Of a stretch of DNA of 64,000 nt, positions 51,730 to 60,484 are shown piece after piece. The notes under the pieces were generated by a model. The model made no database searches. It saw only the letters and a list, made by a program, of their open reading frames with translations, and was not told where the DNA came from. The stretch is taken from NCBI RefSeq assembly GCF_003856835.1, contig NZ_CP034145.1:1426001-1490000 (forward strand), read 5' to 3'. Source of the stretch: Haloplanus aerogenes (GTDB lineage Archaea; Halobacteriota; Halobacteria; Halobacteriales; Haloferacaceae). Each line of letters opens with the position of its first letter. Within the stretch, counting starts at the first letter, position 1. A program made the translations under genes and the position numbers.

Positions 51730-53900
51730 TTCAACCAGTCTAGCGCCGCCTTGAGGTCAGTCTGCGGCGGCGAACAGGTGAAGTCCCGACAGGCGTACGC
51801 CGTGGGCTCCCCGTCCTGCGCCTCCCGGTTCGCCCAGATGGGGGGCACCTCGTCGATACCGAGCGAATCGAGCCACGGATCGAGGTCGTCGTCGCTCGCC
51901 GGGCGTGGCGCGACGACGCCCGTCAGCAGGGGCGTCTCGGCCAGCGTCTCCCGCCACGACGCGGGCACCTCGTCGGCCGCGAGCGTCAGTTCCACCGGGC
52001 CGCGAGCGTGGGCGTCCGCCGCGAGGACGAGCGACGCGTGTTCGAGCGGACTGCTCCGAATCCGGTCGGCGTGGGTCGCGAGCAGTCGTTCGGTTATCTC
52101 GCCGAAGTCCTCGTCGGGGACGAACAGGTCGAGTTCGTCGAACAGGCCGGCCGCGACGCCGAGACTCGACGGCGTCGACTGGTCGTTCAACTCCTGTGGC
52201 CGGGTCACTAGCCCCTCGCCGTGTTCGGGCGTGTAGTAGAGGGTGCCCGCCTCGTCGTCCCAGAACTCCGACCGGATGGTGCGCGCGAGGTCGACCGCGA
52301 ACGCGAGGTGGTCCACCTCTCCGGTCACCTGATAGCAGTCGAAGGCGCCCGTCGCGAGGAAGGCGTAGTCGTCGAGGTAGCCCTCGACCTGCACGTCGCC
52401 GCCCTTGAACCGTCGCTTCAGCCGTCTCTCGTCCGCGTCCCAGAGGTGGTCGCGCACGAAGTCGAGGGCGTCGGTGGCCGTCGCAACGAGCGCCGGATCG
52501 AGGGTTCGCGCCCCGGTCGCGATGCCCGAGATGGCGAGGCCGTTCCACCCCGCGAGCACTTTCTCGTCGCGGGCGGGCCGCGGGCGCTCGGCGCGGGCGT
52601 CGAAGGCGCGGGTCCGGGCCGCCATGAGGACGCGCTCGACCGTCTCCTCGGAGAGGTCGTACGTCTCGGCTAGGTCCTCGTACCCCGCCGAGACGGTGAG
52701 GACGGTCGTCCCGCCCTCGAAGTTACCGCCGGACTCGACGCCGTAGCGGTCACAGAACAGGTCGGCGGCCGTCTCGGCGTCGACCGTCGCGTCCGCAGCC
52801 TCGATCGGGTCGTCGCCCATCGCCGCGCGCACCTCGTCGGGCGTCCAGACGTAGAAGGCGCCCTCCTCGTCCTCGGGCTCCTCGCCCTCGTCGAGCCGGG
52901 CGTCTGGCGTCCGGCTCTGGGCGTCGAGCGTGCTGTAGAACCCTCCCTCTGGGTGCTGGAGTTCGCGTTCGAGGAAGGCGACCGTCTCGCTTGCGACGCG
53001 GGCGTACCGTTCCGCGCCCGTCGCCTGCGCGGCCTCGAAGTACAGCCGCGGCAACTCCGCGTTGTCGTACAGCATCTTCTCGAAGTGCGGGACGGTCCAC
53101 TCGCGGTCGGTGGCGTAGCGGTGGAAGCCGCCGCCGACGTGGTCGTAGAGGCCGCCGGCGGCCATGGCGTCGAGCGTCTCCGTCACCACGTCGCCGGCCG
53201 CCTCGTCGCCGTCGAGCGTCGCGGCGCGGAGCAACAGGTCGAGGCGGCGGGGTTGGGGGAACTTCGGCCCGCCGGCGCCGAACCCGCCGTGCGTGCGGTC
53301 GGCGCTCCGGATGGCTGCCGCCGTCGCCGACTCCAGCACGTCCGATTCGGGTGGCTCGCCCGGTTGCTCCGGCGTCGATTCGAGTTCGTCGGTGATCGCC
53401 GCCGTCCACTGCTCCGCGCGGTTCTCGATCTCGCCGCGATCCTCCTGCCACGACCGGGACACGTCCTGCAGGAGCTGGAGAAATCCGGGGCGGCCGCGCT
53501 TGGGGTCTCGGGGGAAGTACGTGCCGACGTAGAACGGTTCGCCTTCCGGGGTGAGAAAGACGGAGAGCGGCCACCCGCCGCCACCGGAGACGAGTTGACA
53601 GATGGTCTGGTAGACGCTGTCCACGTCCGGGCGCTCCTCGCGGTCGACCTTGATCGGGACGAACCGCTCGTTGAGGACCGTCGCCACCTCGTCGTCCTGG
53701 AAGCTCTCCGCCTCCATCACGTGACACCAGTGACAGGCGGCGTAGCCGACCGAGAGGAAGATGGGCACGTCGTGTTCGCGCGCCGTGCGTAACGCTTCCT
53801 CGTCCCACGGCTGCCAGTTGACCGGATTGTCCGCGTGTTGTTCGAGATAGGGGCTGGCCTCCTCGTCGAGACGATTCCGATCCGTCGGCGTCGTGGGCAT
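51726..53900 (-). CDS. DUF255 thioredoxin-domain protein (YyaL/SSP411 family)
   Basis: This 724-residue protein begins with the DUF255 thioredoxin domain (LDEEASPYLEQHADNPVNW, then CHWCH, with C56 and C59). A long alpha/alpha-toroid region related to six-hairpin glycosidases follows, with GGLYDHVGGGFHRYATD, HFEKMLYDNAEL and ARDEKVLAGWNGLAI. The family is widespread with no settled function; the CxxC suggests redox activity. It is a single gene convergent with a thioredoxin. Confidence 0.93.
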   Translation of the reverse strand: MPTTPTDRNRLDEEASPYLEQHADNPVNWQPWDEEALRTAREHDVPIFLSVGYAACHWCHVMEAESFQDDEVATVLNERFVPIKVDREERPDVDSVYQTICQLVSGGGGWPLSVFLTPEGEPFYVGTYFPRDPKRGRPGFLQLLQDVSRSWQEDRGEIENRAEQWTAAITDELESTPEQPGEPPESDVLESATAAAIRSADRTHGGFGAGGPKFPQPRRLDLLLRAATLDGDEAAGDVVTETLDAMAAGGLYDHVGGGFHRYATDREWTVPHFEKMLYDNAELPRLYFEAAQATGAERYARVASETVAFLERELQHPEGGFYSTLDAQSRTPDARLDEGEEPEDEEGAFYVWTPDEVRAAMGDDPIEAADATVDAETAADLFCDRYGVESGGNFEGGTTVLTVSAGYEDLAETYDLSEETVERVLMAARTRAFDARAERPRPARDEKVLAGWNGLAISGIATGARTLDPALVATATDALDFVRDHLWDADERRLKRRFKGGDVQVEGYLDDYAFLATGAFDCYQVTGEVDHLAFAVDLARTIRSEFWDDEAGTLYYTPEHGEGLVTRPQELNDQSTPSSLGVAAGLFDELDLFVPDEDFGEITERLLATHADRIRSSPLEHASLVLAADAHARGPVELTLAADEVPASWRETLAETPLLTGVVAPRPASDDDLDPWLDSLGIDEVPPIWANREAQDGEPTAYACRDFTCSPPQTDLKAALDWLN

Positions 53901-53984
53901 GGTCGTAGTTCGGCGCCCAGACAGGTAAAGGCCAAGAACACCACTGCGGTCGCGTCAGTCACCTGTCGAACGACTAGGCCAATC

Positions 53985-53996
53985 GTTTTATATATG
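53985..53996 (+). promoter_or_regulatory. TATA box of the histidine kinase gene
   Basis: The element gttttatatatg lies about 22-28 bases before ATG 54014 and suggests a leaderless transcript. No other signal was seen in the 113-base gap. Confidence 0.55.
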
Positions 53997-54013
53997 CTTG
54001 CCAATCCTCGCAT

Positions 54014-55090
54014 ATGGACGTACCGGCGTGGGAACGGCGACTCGCCGGCCATGCCCCCTCGCTGCTCGCCATTCTGGGCGGCGTCGTCGCCGTCGTCTCG
54101 CTCGCGAACTTCTTTCGTGACGTCGAGACGCTCGGCCTCGGTGTCTTCCCCACCGTCTCGCTCGGCCTCTGTCTCCTGCTGTCGGTCGGTCTCCTCGGAC
54201 TGAGCCACTGGCTCGCCGGGAGCGACCTCCCGCTCGCCGACGCGTGGACCGTGGTCCGGTGGTCGCTCGGTGGCATGATCGGATTCGGGACGCTGGCAGC
54301 ACTGACGGTCGGCATCCGACTCGCAGAGGGACGGACCGTCGACGGGGCGGCGCTCGGCATCATCGTGATGGGATCGGGCGGCGGTATCGGCGGCGGCGTC
54401 GCTGGCATCTACTACGCCCGTGCGAATCGCGCGGCTCGCGACGCCGATCATCGCCGTGACGCACTCGTCTTCCTGAACAGTCACCTCCGTCACAACGTGT
54501 TGAACGCGGCGCAGGTCATCCAGGGGTACGCCACGCTCCTCGACGAGCGCGTCGACGACGTGACGTATCTCGCCCCCATCGAACGACGGAGCGCCGCCAT
54601 CGCGTCGCTCATCGACGACATGCGAGAACTGGCGGATCTCTTCTCCGGCGAACGCACGCCGGCGCCCATGGATATCTCGACGGGTATCCTCCGGGAAGTC
54701 GAGGCTGCCCGATCGGCCCACGAGGCGGCGACGTTCGAGGTGGACGTACCGCCGGAACTGTACGTGATGGCGACCGGGGCCGTCTCGGCCGTCTTCGCCA
54801 ACCTCATTCGCAACGCCATCGAGCACAACGATCGGGCGGAGCCGACGGTGTTCGTCTCGGCCGAGCGCACCCCCCGGACGGTGGCGGTCCGCATCGCCGA
54901 CGACGGGCCCGGAATCCGGGACGACGTGAAGACACACCTGTTCGATTCGGCCATCGAATCCGGCGAGGGACGTGGCATCGCCCTCGTGAAGACGCTGATG
55001 AACCACTACGGCGGCGACGTGTCCGTCCGCGACAACGACCCCCGCGGGACCGAAGTCGTCGTCGAGTTCCGGCGACCGCCGCCGGAGTGA
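54014..55090 (+). CDS. Membrane sensor histidine kinase
   Basis: This 358-residue kinase has about four helices (13-33, 43-68, 80-103 and 112-134). A haloarchaeal HisKA domain follows (SHLRHNVLNAAQVIQGYATL, phospho-His about H160) and then an HATPase_c domain with NLIRNAIEHND, ADDGPGI and GRGIALVKTLMNHYGG. The signal is sensed in the membrane part with no PAS or GAF domain. No response regulator is adjacent; the HalX regulator at 33.5 kb is one possible distant partner. Confidence 0.92.
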   Translation: MDVPAWERRLAGHAPSLLAILGGVVAVVSLANFFRDVETLGLGVFPTVSLGLCLLLSVGLLGLSHWLAGSDLPLADAWTVVRWSLGGMIGFGTLAALTVGIRLAEGRTVDGAALGIIVMGSGGGIGGGVAGIYYARANRAARDADHRRDALVFLNSHLRHNVLNAAQVIQGYATLLDERVDDVTYLAPIERRSAAIASLIDDMRELADLFSGERTPAPMDISTGILREVEAARSAHEAATFEVDVPPELYVMATGAVSAVFANLIRNAIEHNDRAEPTVFVSAERTPRTVAVRIADDGPGIRDDVKTHLFDSAIESGEGRGIALVKTLMNHYGGDVSVRDNDPRGTEVVVEFRRPPPE

Positions 55091-55166
55091 GACGGACCGT
55101 CGTCACTGACTGACACCGGCCCGGACGACGGCGGGGCTATAACCCACCAGCCGACCAAGGTGTCCT

Positions 55167-56012
55167 ATGCATTCACTCGACGACACCTGTGACACCTTCG
55201 ACATCGGCGGCGACCTGCCCGTCAACCGCCTCGGCTTCGGGGCGATGCGAATCACCGGGCCGGATATCCTCGGCGACCCCGCCGACGTGGCCGAGGCCCA
55301 TCGCGTCCTCGAGCGCGCCCCCGAACTCGGCGTCGACTTCGTCGACACCGCGGACGCGTACGGCCCGGGAACCAGCGAACGTCTCCTCTCGGCGGCGAGC
55401 GTCCCCGACGACGCCGTCGTCGCCACGAAGGGTGGCCTCCTGCGCTCGCCCGACGGCGACTGGCTCCGCCACGGCGACCCCGACTACTTGCGTAACGCTG
55501 CGCTCTGCAGTCTCGACCGCCTCGGCGTCGACACGATCGACCTGTACCAGTACCACGCGCCCGATCCCGACGTACCCATCGAGGACGCGATGGCGGCGCT
55601 CGCGGACCTCAAGGATCGGGGCCTCGTCCGGCACGTCGGCGTGAGCAACGTCTCGGTCGATCAGCTCGAACGCGCCCGCGACGTGGTCGAGATTGCGACG
55701 GTCCAGAACGAGTACAACGTCGCCGAGCGCACCCACGACGACGTGCTCGCCGTCTGCGAGGAGGACGGTATCGGCTTCATTCCGTACTTCCCCATCGGCG
55801 GCGGTGCCCTCGGCGAGAAAGCGGCGGTGCTAGAAGACGTGGCGACGGCCCACGACGCCACGCCGCGACAGGTGGCGCTCGCGTGGCTCCTCCACCGGTC
55901 GCCCGTGATCCTCCCCATCCCGGGCACGTCCAGCGTCGACCACCTCGAATCGAACGTCGCCGCCGCCGCCCTCACGCTCACCGACGACGAGATGACCCGG
56001 CTGTCAGCCTAG
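55167..56012 (+). CDS. Aldo/keto reductase
   Basis: This 281-residue TIM-barrel NADPH reductase has a catalytic tetrad visible as D60 and Y65 (VDTADAYG), K88 (VVATKGG) and H130 (DLYQYHAPDP). The strand motifs are RHVGVSNVSVDQL, and the NADP-binding end is IPGTSSVDHLESNV. The substrate is unknown. It overlaps the convergent zinc-finger gene by nine bases. Confidence 0.9.
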   Translation: MHSLDDTCDTFDIGGDLPVNRLGFGAMRITGPDILGDPADVAEAHRVLERAPELGVDFVDTADAYGPGTSERLLSAASVPDDAVVATKGGLLRSPDGDWLRHGDPDYLRNAALCSLDRLGVDTIDLYQYHAPDPDVPIEDAMAALADLKDRGLVRHVGVSNVSVDQLERARDVVEIATVQNEYNVAERTHDDVLAVCEEDGIGFIPYFPIGGGALGEKAAVLEDVATAHDATPRQVALAWLLHRSPVILPIPGTSSVDHLESNVAAAALTLTDDEMTRLSA

Positions 56013-56207
56013 TCGGAACGTGTGCTCACGGCTCGCGTCACAGCTCGGGCAGACGTGCCGGTAGACGACGCGCCGGCCGTCCGTCCGACTCGTCCAGTTG
56101 GCGCCGTGGTCGACGTAGCCACACGCCGGACACTTCTTCTGGGTGGTTTCGTAGCGCCGTCGGAGCCGGTCGAGCGCCGTACTCCCTGCTATGCCATTCG
56201 TTGCCAT
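56004..56207 (-). CDS. Small haloarchaeal zinc-finger protein
   Basis: This 67-residue protein has two CxxC knuckles, KCPACGYVDHG and HVCPSCDASREH, forming one zinc ribbon. It resembles the HVO_0649-type conserved zinc-finger family. The start is fixed by a minus-strand TATA element (agtttatatt, 56231-56240) 28 bases upstream. Confidence 0.83.
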   Translation of the reverse strand: MATNGIAGSTALDRLRRRYETTQKKCPACGYVDHGANWTSRTDGRRVVYRHVCPSCDASREHTFRLG

Positions 56208-56249
56208 CCCACACACCTTTCGGCTCCAGAAATATAAACTATCGCCTCG

Positions 56250-57569
56250 TCAGGGTCCGAGATAGCCCCACGCCAGCAACCGGTCGCCGTCGCCGTCGAT
56301 CCAGCGCTCCCCGATGTCGTCGCGGTAGTAGCAGTTCGGCACGACGATGTCGTCGATACGGTCGTACGCCTGCTCACGGGCCGCCTGCATCGTCTCACCC
56401 ATCCCCGTCACGACGAGTGGCATTCCACTCTCGCCGGCCGCCCGCCACTGGCCGTCGACGCGTTTCGCGTCCTCGATGTGGACGCCCGCCGGCGGTTCGC
56501 CCGACGGCGTATCGAACACCACCGCCGCGTTTCGGGAGTTCTCGTCGTACGTCTTCGGATCGTCGAAGGGGAAGGGCGGCAAGACCAGTCGGACGGCGAT
56601 GGCGTAGCCGTCGTACACCTGCAGATTCGGGTCCTCGCCGCGCGCGAGACGGTAGAAGAACTCGCCGGTCGGGGACTCGAACGTTTCCTGCTGGAGCGTG
56701 ATCGTCGGGTAGCCGAAGCGGGGCGTGAACTCCAGCGGATAGACTCCGTCGCCGTCGACGATGCAGTTGAGGTCGATACTGCCGACGTAGCCCTCCGATG
56801 CGAGCCACGATTCGAGGGGTTCGAGCGTCGCCGCGAACAGCCGGTTACGCCCCGCCCAGAACGTCGAGGTCCCCATCTCTCCCGTTGAGGGGCCGATGTT
56901 GCCCGGGAAGAGTTTCTTGTGCTCGAAGTTGAAGTTGATCGGGTCGACGAACCGCTCGCCGTCGAAGAAGCCACAGATCGCCACTTCGACGCCGTCGACC
57001 TTCCGCTGGAGCTGGAAGCCCTTCATTCGGTGGCCCCACGCCTTCTCGTAGGCCTGCAACACGTCGATCACGTCGCTTCCGTCGTCCTCCCGGCCGACGT
57101 ACAGCAGGCGTTTGACGTTCTGTACCTCCCCCAGCGGTTTGATGACGTACGGCGCTGAGTTGTCGCGGACGTGATCGATCGCCGCGTCGAACGACGTGAA
57201 CTCGCGGTGATCGAGCGTGTTCACGCCGTGCTCTTCGAGCACCGACATCGCGTAGCCACGGTCCGCTTCGAGACGGTCGGTGTTCGGGGTCCCGCCGACG
57301 ACGGCGTGGCCTTCGGCCCGCAACTCCTCGGCGAGTTCACCGGTCTTCGCCTCGTCGCCGACCCAGATGTCGTCGAAAACGATCACGTCGGCCCAGTCGA
57401 CTTCGGCGCGCCAGTCGTCGGTCTTGGAGACGAAGCCGTCGGCAATCTCCCGGTCCGACGACGCCTCGATGTAGTATTTTACCTCGTGGCCCTCGCAGTG
57501 GACCTGCCACGCGAGGTCACCGATCAGCGCCACGTCCGCCGAGACGAAGAGGAATCGTCGGGAGTCCAT
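56250..57569 (-). CDS. PurD-like ATP-grasp protein
   Basis: This 439-residue ATP-grasp protein resembles phosphoribosylamine-glycine ligase. The N-terminal Rossmann-like part reads RRFLFVSADVALIGDLAWQV, and the ATP-grasp core contains YVIKPLGEVQNVKR, FNFEHKKLFPGNIGPSTGE and LEFTPRFGYPT. True PurD starts with a GGREHA motif near the N-terminus, which is missing here. It is therefore likely a haloarchaeal paralog acting on another amine or acid. There are no purine genes around it. Confidence 0.75.
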   Translation of the reverse strand: MDSRRFLFVSADVALIGDLAWQVHCEGHEVKYYIEASSDREIADGFVSKTDDWRAEVDWADVIVFDDIWVGDEAKTGELAEELRAEGHAVVGGTPNTDRLEADRGYAMSVLEEHGVNTLDHREFTSFDAAIDHVRDNSAPYVIKPLGEVQNVKRLLYVGREDDGSDVIDVLQAYEKAWGHRMKGFQLQRKVDGVEVAICGFFDGERFVDPINFNFEHKKLFPGNIGPSTGEMGTSTFWAGRNRLFAATLEPLESWLASEGYVGSIDLNCIVDGDGVYPLEFTPRFGYPTITLQQETFESPTGEFFYRLARGEDPNLQVYDGYAIAVRLVLPPFPFDDPKTYDENSRNAAVVFDTPSGEPPAGVHIEDAKRVDGQWRAAGESGMPLVVTGMGETMQAAREQAYDRIDDIVVPNCYYRDDIGERWIDGDGDRLLAWGYLGP

Positions 57570-57667
57570 GCTCTCTCGACACGCGGTGTACGCAAAACGT
57601 CACCGCCGAATCGAGGCGACGATCGAACGTCACTCTCGGGCGTCAGCGCCACCGTAGGACGCCCACG

Positions 57668-58447
57668 TCACGTTCGGAGACACGTGAGTTCGGGCTGATA
57701 GTCGTCGACGAGCGTCTCGACGAGCGCGTCGACGGTGGCCGAGTCGAACGTCCAGAACCCGGTGTATCGGTTTGTCTCGGTTTCGTGTGCGAGGAGGGCG
57801 CCGTCGTCGTACTTTTCCGGCCCGCTGTAGATGACGAACCAGTACTCGCCGACCAGACTGCCGGATTCGTCGCCGTAGGCCGTGACCGCACCCCAGTCCT
57901 CGGGTTCCCAGTCCGTCTGGCCGTACACCGTCGTCTCGACGGATGCCTCGGCGATCTTGCGATAGCGCGTCCACGTCGCTGGCGCGCTCTCGAAGGTACT
58001 CAGGCGCTGAACGCCGGCGTGAAGGGATCCAGCCCCGCGGCGCCAGGCACGCGATTCGAGCAACTGGGAGACACAGACCAGCGGGAGCCGTCGCTCGCCG
58101 GTCAGCGAGTAGACGTTCTGGTCGAGTCGAGCGAGAAACCCCTCGACGATGGGTCGCTGTCGAACGTCTTCGGTGAGGTCCGCGAGCGAGGCGTCGCGAA
58201 GCGCGTCGAACAGGTAGTCGTGGAGTTCCTTGATCCCGACCGCCCCGAGACACGCGTCGCCGTCGGTGAGGACGAGAAACGCGTCCGGCAGTTCCGCCGC
58301 CGTCACGTGGCCCGTCTCTAGATCGAAGCGCTCGAAGTAGTCGACGATAGCGTCGACCTTGGCGTCGACTTCGGTTCCGTTCACGACGAGGAGCCGTCTG
58401 CGCCGCGACTCCAAGTCGTCGATGAACTGTTGGAGGGGTCGTGACAC
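57668..58447 (-). CDS. DICT sensory domain-containing protein
   Basis: This 259-residue soluble protein begins (GTG start) SRPLQQFIDDLESRRRRLLV. The DICT module is recognisable in SLHAGVQRLSTFESAPATWTR, VYGQTDWEPEDWG and EYWFVIYSGPEKYDDGALLA. DICT domains are thought to sense light-related or other signals for transcription factors; the C-terminus here has no obvious HTH. A minus-strand TATA element ttattagtgc (58481-58490) supports the GTG start. Confidence 0.83.
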   Translation of the reverse strand: MSRPLQQFIDDLESRRRRLLVVNGTEVDAKVDAIVDYFERFDLETGHVTAAELPDAFLVLTDGDACLGAVGIKELHDYLFDALRDASLADLTEDVRQRPIVEGFLARLDQNVYSLTGERRLPLVCVSQLLESRAWRRGAGSLHAGVQRLSTFESAPATWTRYRKIAEASVETTVYGQTDWEPEDWGAVTAYGDESGSLVGEYWFVIYSGPEKYDDGALLAHETETNRYTGFWTFDSATVDALVETLVDDYQPELTCLRT

Positions 58448-58527
58448 GGCTACCGTTCCGCCTGCCTGTTGGACGCCGACGCACTAATAACTGCGCCGTC
58501 GCGGCCGAGGGGCATGCGCTCGCGTCG

Positions 58528-58770
58528 TCACCCGAGGAACGTGGCGACGAACAGGAGCGCGAAGCCGAGGGAGAGGCAGAGCCCGCCGATTCGGCCGATC
58601 CAAGTGTGTTCTCGAACGTCCGCTCGGTTGGTTTCTATCCGGTAATCCTGAAACTCCGGGTTGTACTCGACGTAGTTGGGCATCTGGAAGAACTCGACGA
58701 ACACCAGCGCGCCGCCGAGGGCGCCGAGTGCCGAGCCGAGCAACCGGAGTGCGTTCGCCACCGCGACCAT
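58528..58770 (-). CDS. Small two-helix membrane protein, unknown function
   Basis: This 80-residue protein has a first helix (about 5-28: VANALRLLGSALGALGGALV) and a second (about 58-79). Between them lies a polar loop with YVEYNPEFQDYRIETNRAD. The layout is typical of conserved haloarchaeal small membrane proteins. The function is not recognised. Confidence 0.65.
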   Translation of the reverse strand: MVAVANALRLLGSALGALGGALVFVEFFQMPNYVEYNPEFQDYRIETNRADVREHTWIGRIGGLCLSLGFALLFVATFLG

Positions 58771-58867
58771 GCTCGTTCCGTCGGTGGCGGGGGGTAATAG
58801 GGGTTATCGTCCCGGGCGAGCGCCGACCTCCCGGACGTTTATGTCGGATGCCGCGGCCAGCCCCCCC

Positions 58868-60484
58868 GTGTCCCGACGCCTGCGTCTCGTCGTCGTCGTC
58901 CTCGTCGTCGCCGCCGTGGTTCCGACGACGACACCCGTTGTCGACGCGACCACCGCTAACGCGACCACCGCCGACGCCGACATCGTCGCCACCCTCCCTA
59001 ACCCAACCGCCGACGGCGACACGGGCGAGTTCGTCGTCCTTCGGGTACCCACCACCGAAGCCAACTGGACGCTCGACGACGGCGAACGCGTCGTCGCTCT
59101 GCCCGCCGACCGGCCGGCGGCCCGCGTGGCCGTCGGCGCCGATCCGAACGCGACGCGACGGCTCGCGGACGCCCCCGTCGTCGCCGTTTCCCACCTTTCG
59201 CTGTCGAACAGTGGCGAACGCCTCCGCCTCCGGCGAGACGGCGTCGTCGTCGCCACCCTCGCCTACCGCGACGCGCCCGAGGGTGAACGCCTCGTCCGAA
59301 CCGACGACGGCACGCGGTGGCGCCCCGTCGGCTACCGCCCACGCGACGTGCATCGCTACGGTCCTGCGACTGTCACCGGATTCGTCCTCCCCGACACGCC
59401 GTCGGTGCCGGTCGAGACGCTCCGTGGTGCCCGCGACCGCATCTTCCTCGCCGGCTACACGTTCACCAGCGACCGGGTCGCGGCGGCGTTGATCGCCGCG
59501 GAGCGTCGCGGCGTCGACGTGCGCGTCCTCGTCGACGCCGATCCGGTCGGCGGGCGGACGGCGCGCGGGGCCGACACGCTCGACCGCCTCGCGGCCGCGG
59601 GCGTCGACGTGGCGGTCCTCGGCGGTCCGCGCGCTCGCTTCGACTACCATCACCCGAAGTACGCCGTCGTCGACGACCGGGCGCTCGTCACGACGGAGAA
59701 CTGGAAGCCCGCGGGCGTGGGTGGACAGAGTAGCCGGGGCTGGGGTGTCGTCGTCGAATCGGCGCCCGTCGCGGCCGACCTCGCCGGCCTCTTCCGCGCC
59801 GACGCCGGGTGGCGGGACGCGCTCCCGTGGGGGCGGTTCCGACGCGGGAAGACGTTCGAGGCCGGGATGCCGGCGGAGGGCTCCTACCCGTCGCGGTTCG
59901 ACCCGACCACCGCGACTGCCGCCGGGGTGCGCGTCCTCACGGCGCCCGGCAACGCCGAGTCGGCGCTCGTTGGCGTGATCGACGGCGCGGGCGACCGGGT
60001 CGACGTGATCCAACCCACCATCGGCCGTCGCGACGGGCCGCTCCTCCGCGCGACGATTCGGGCGGCCGAGCGCGGCGTCACAGTCCGGATCCTGCTCTCG
60101 GGGGCGTGGTACGTCGCCGAGGAGAACGCGGCGCTCGTCGAGTGGCTGAACGGGGTCGCCGACCGACGTGACCTCCCGCTGACTGCGCGCGTCGCCGAGC
60201 CGAGCGGGCGATACGAGAAGATTCACGCGAAAGGCGTCGTCGTCGACGACACCGTGGTCGTCGGGAGCCTCAACTGGAACGCAAACGCCGTCTCGGAGAA
60301 CCGCGAGGTGGCGCTCGCCGTCCGGAGCGAATCGCTCGCGAGCTACTTCCGGGAGACGTTCGCGGCGGACTGGCGAGGTGGACGCGGCGGTGGGCGGACG
60401 ACGTGGGTGATCGTGGCCGGTGCGCTCGCGGCGCTGGTGCTCGCCCTCGTCGTCGCGCGGAAAACGATCAGGTTCGGCCGGTGA
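58868..60484 (+). CDS. Secreted/membrane-anchored phospholipase D-like protein with lamin-tail-like N-terminus
   Basis: This 538-residue protein has a Sec-type signal (SRRLRLVVVVLVVAAVV) and a lamin-tail-like domain (about 40-150, GEFVVLRVPTTEANWTLDDG). Two PLD HKD motifs follow, HHPKYAVVDD and IHAKGVVVDD, and a C-terminal anchor helix (IVAGALAALVLALVVARK). It should act outside the cell on phosphodiesters, either phospholipid or nucleic acid. A TATA-like cgtttatgtc at 58836-58845 favours the GTG at 58868; the in-frame ATG at 58841 lies inside that element. Confidence 0.85.
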   Translation: MSRRLRLVVVVLVVAAVVPTTTPVVDATTANATTADADIVATLPNPTADGDTGEFVVLRVPTTEANWTLDDGERVVALPADRPAARVAVGADPNATRRLADAPVVAVSHLSLSNSGERLRLRRDGVVVATLAYRDAPEGERLVRTDDGTRWRPVGYRPRDVHRYGPATVTGFVLPDTPSVPVETLRGARDRIFLAGYTFTSDRVAAALIAAERRGVDVRVLVDADPVGGRTARGADTLDRLAAAGVDVAVLGGPRARFDYHHPKYAVVDDRALVTTENWKPAGVGGQSSRGWGVVVESAPVAADLAGLFRADAGWRDALPWGRFRRGKTFEAGMPAEGSYPSRFDPTTATAAGVRVLTAPGNAESALVGVIDGAGDRVDVIQPTIGRRDGPLLRATIRAAERGVTVRILLSGAWYVAEENAALVEWLNGVADRRDLPLTARVAEPSGRYEKIHAKGVVVDDTVVVGSLNWNANAVSENREVALAVRSESLASYFRETFAADWRGGRGGGRTTWVIVAGALAALVLALVVARKTIRFGR

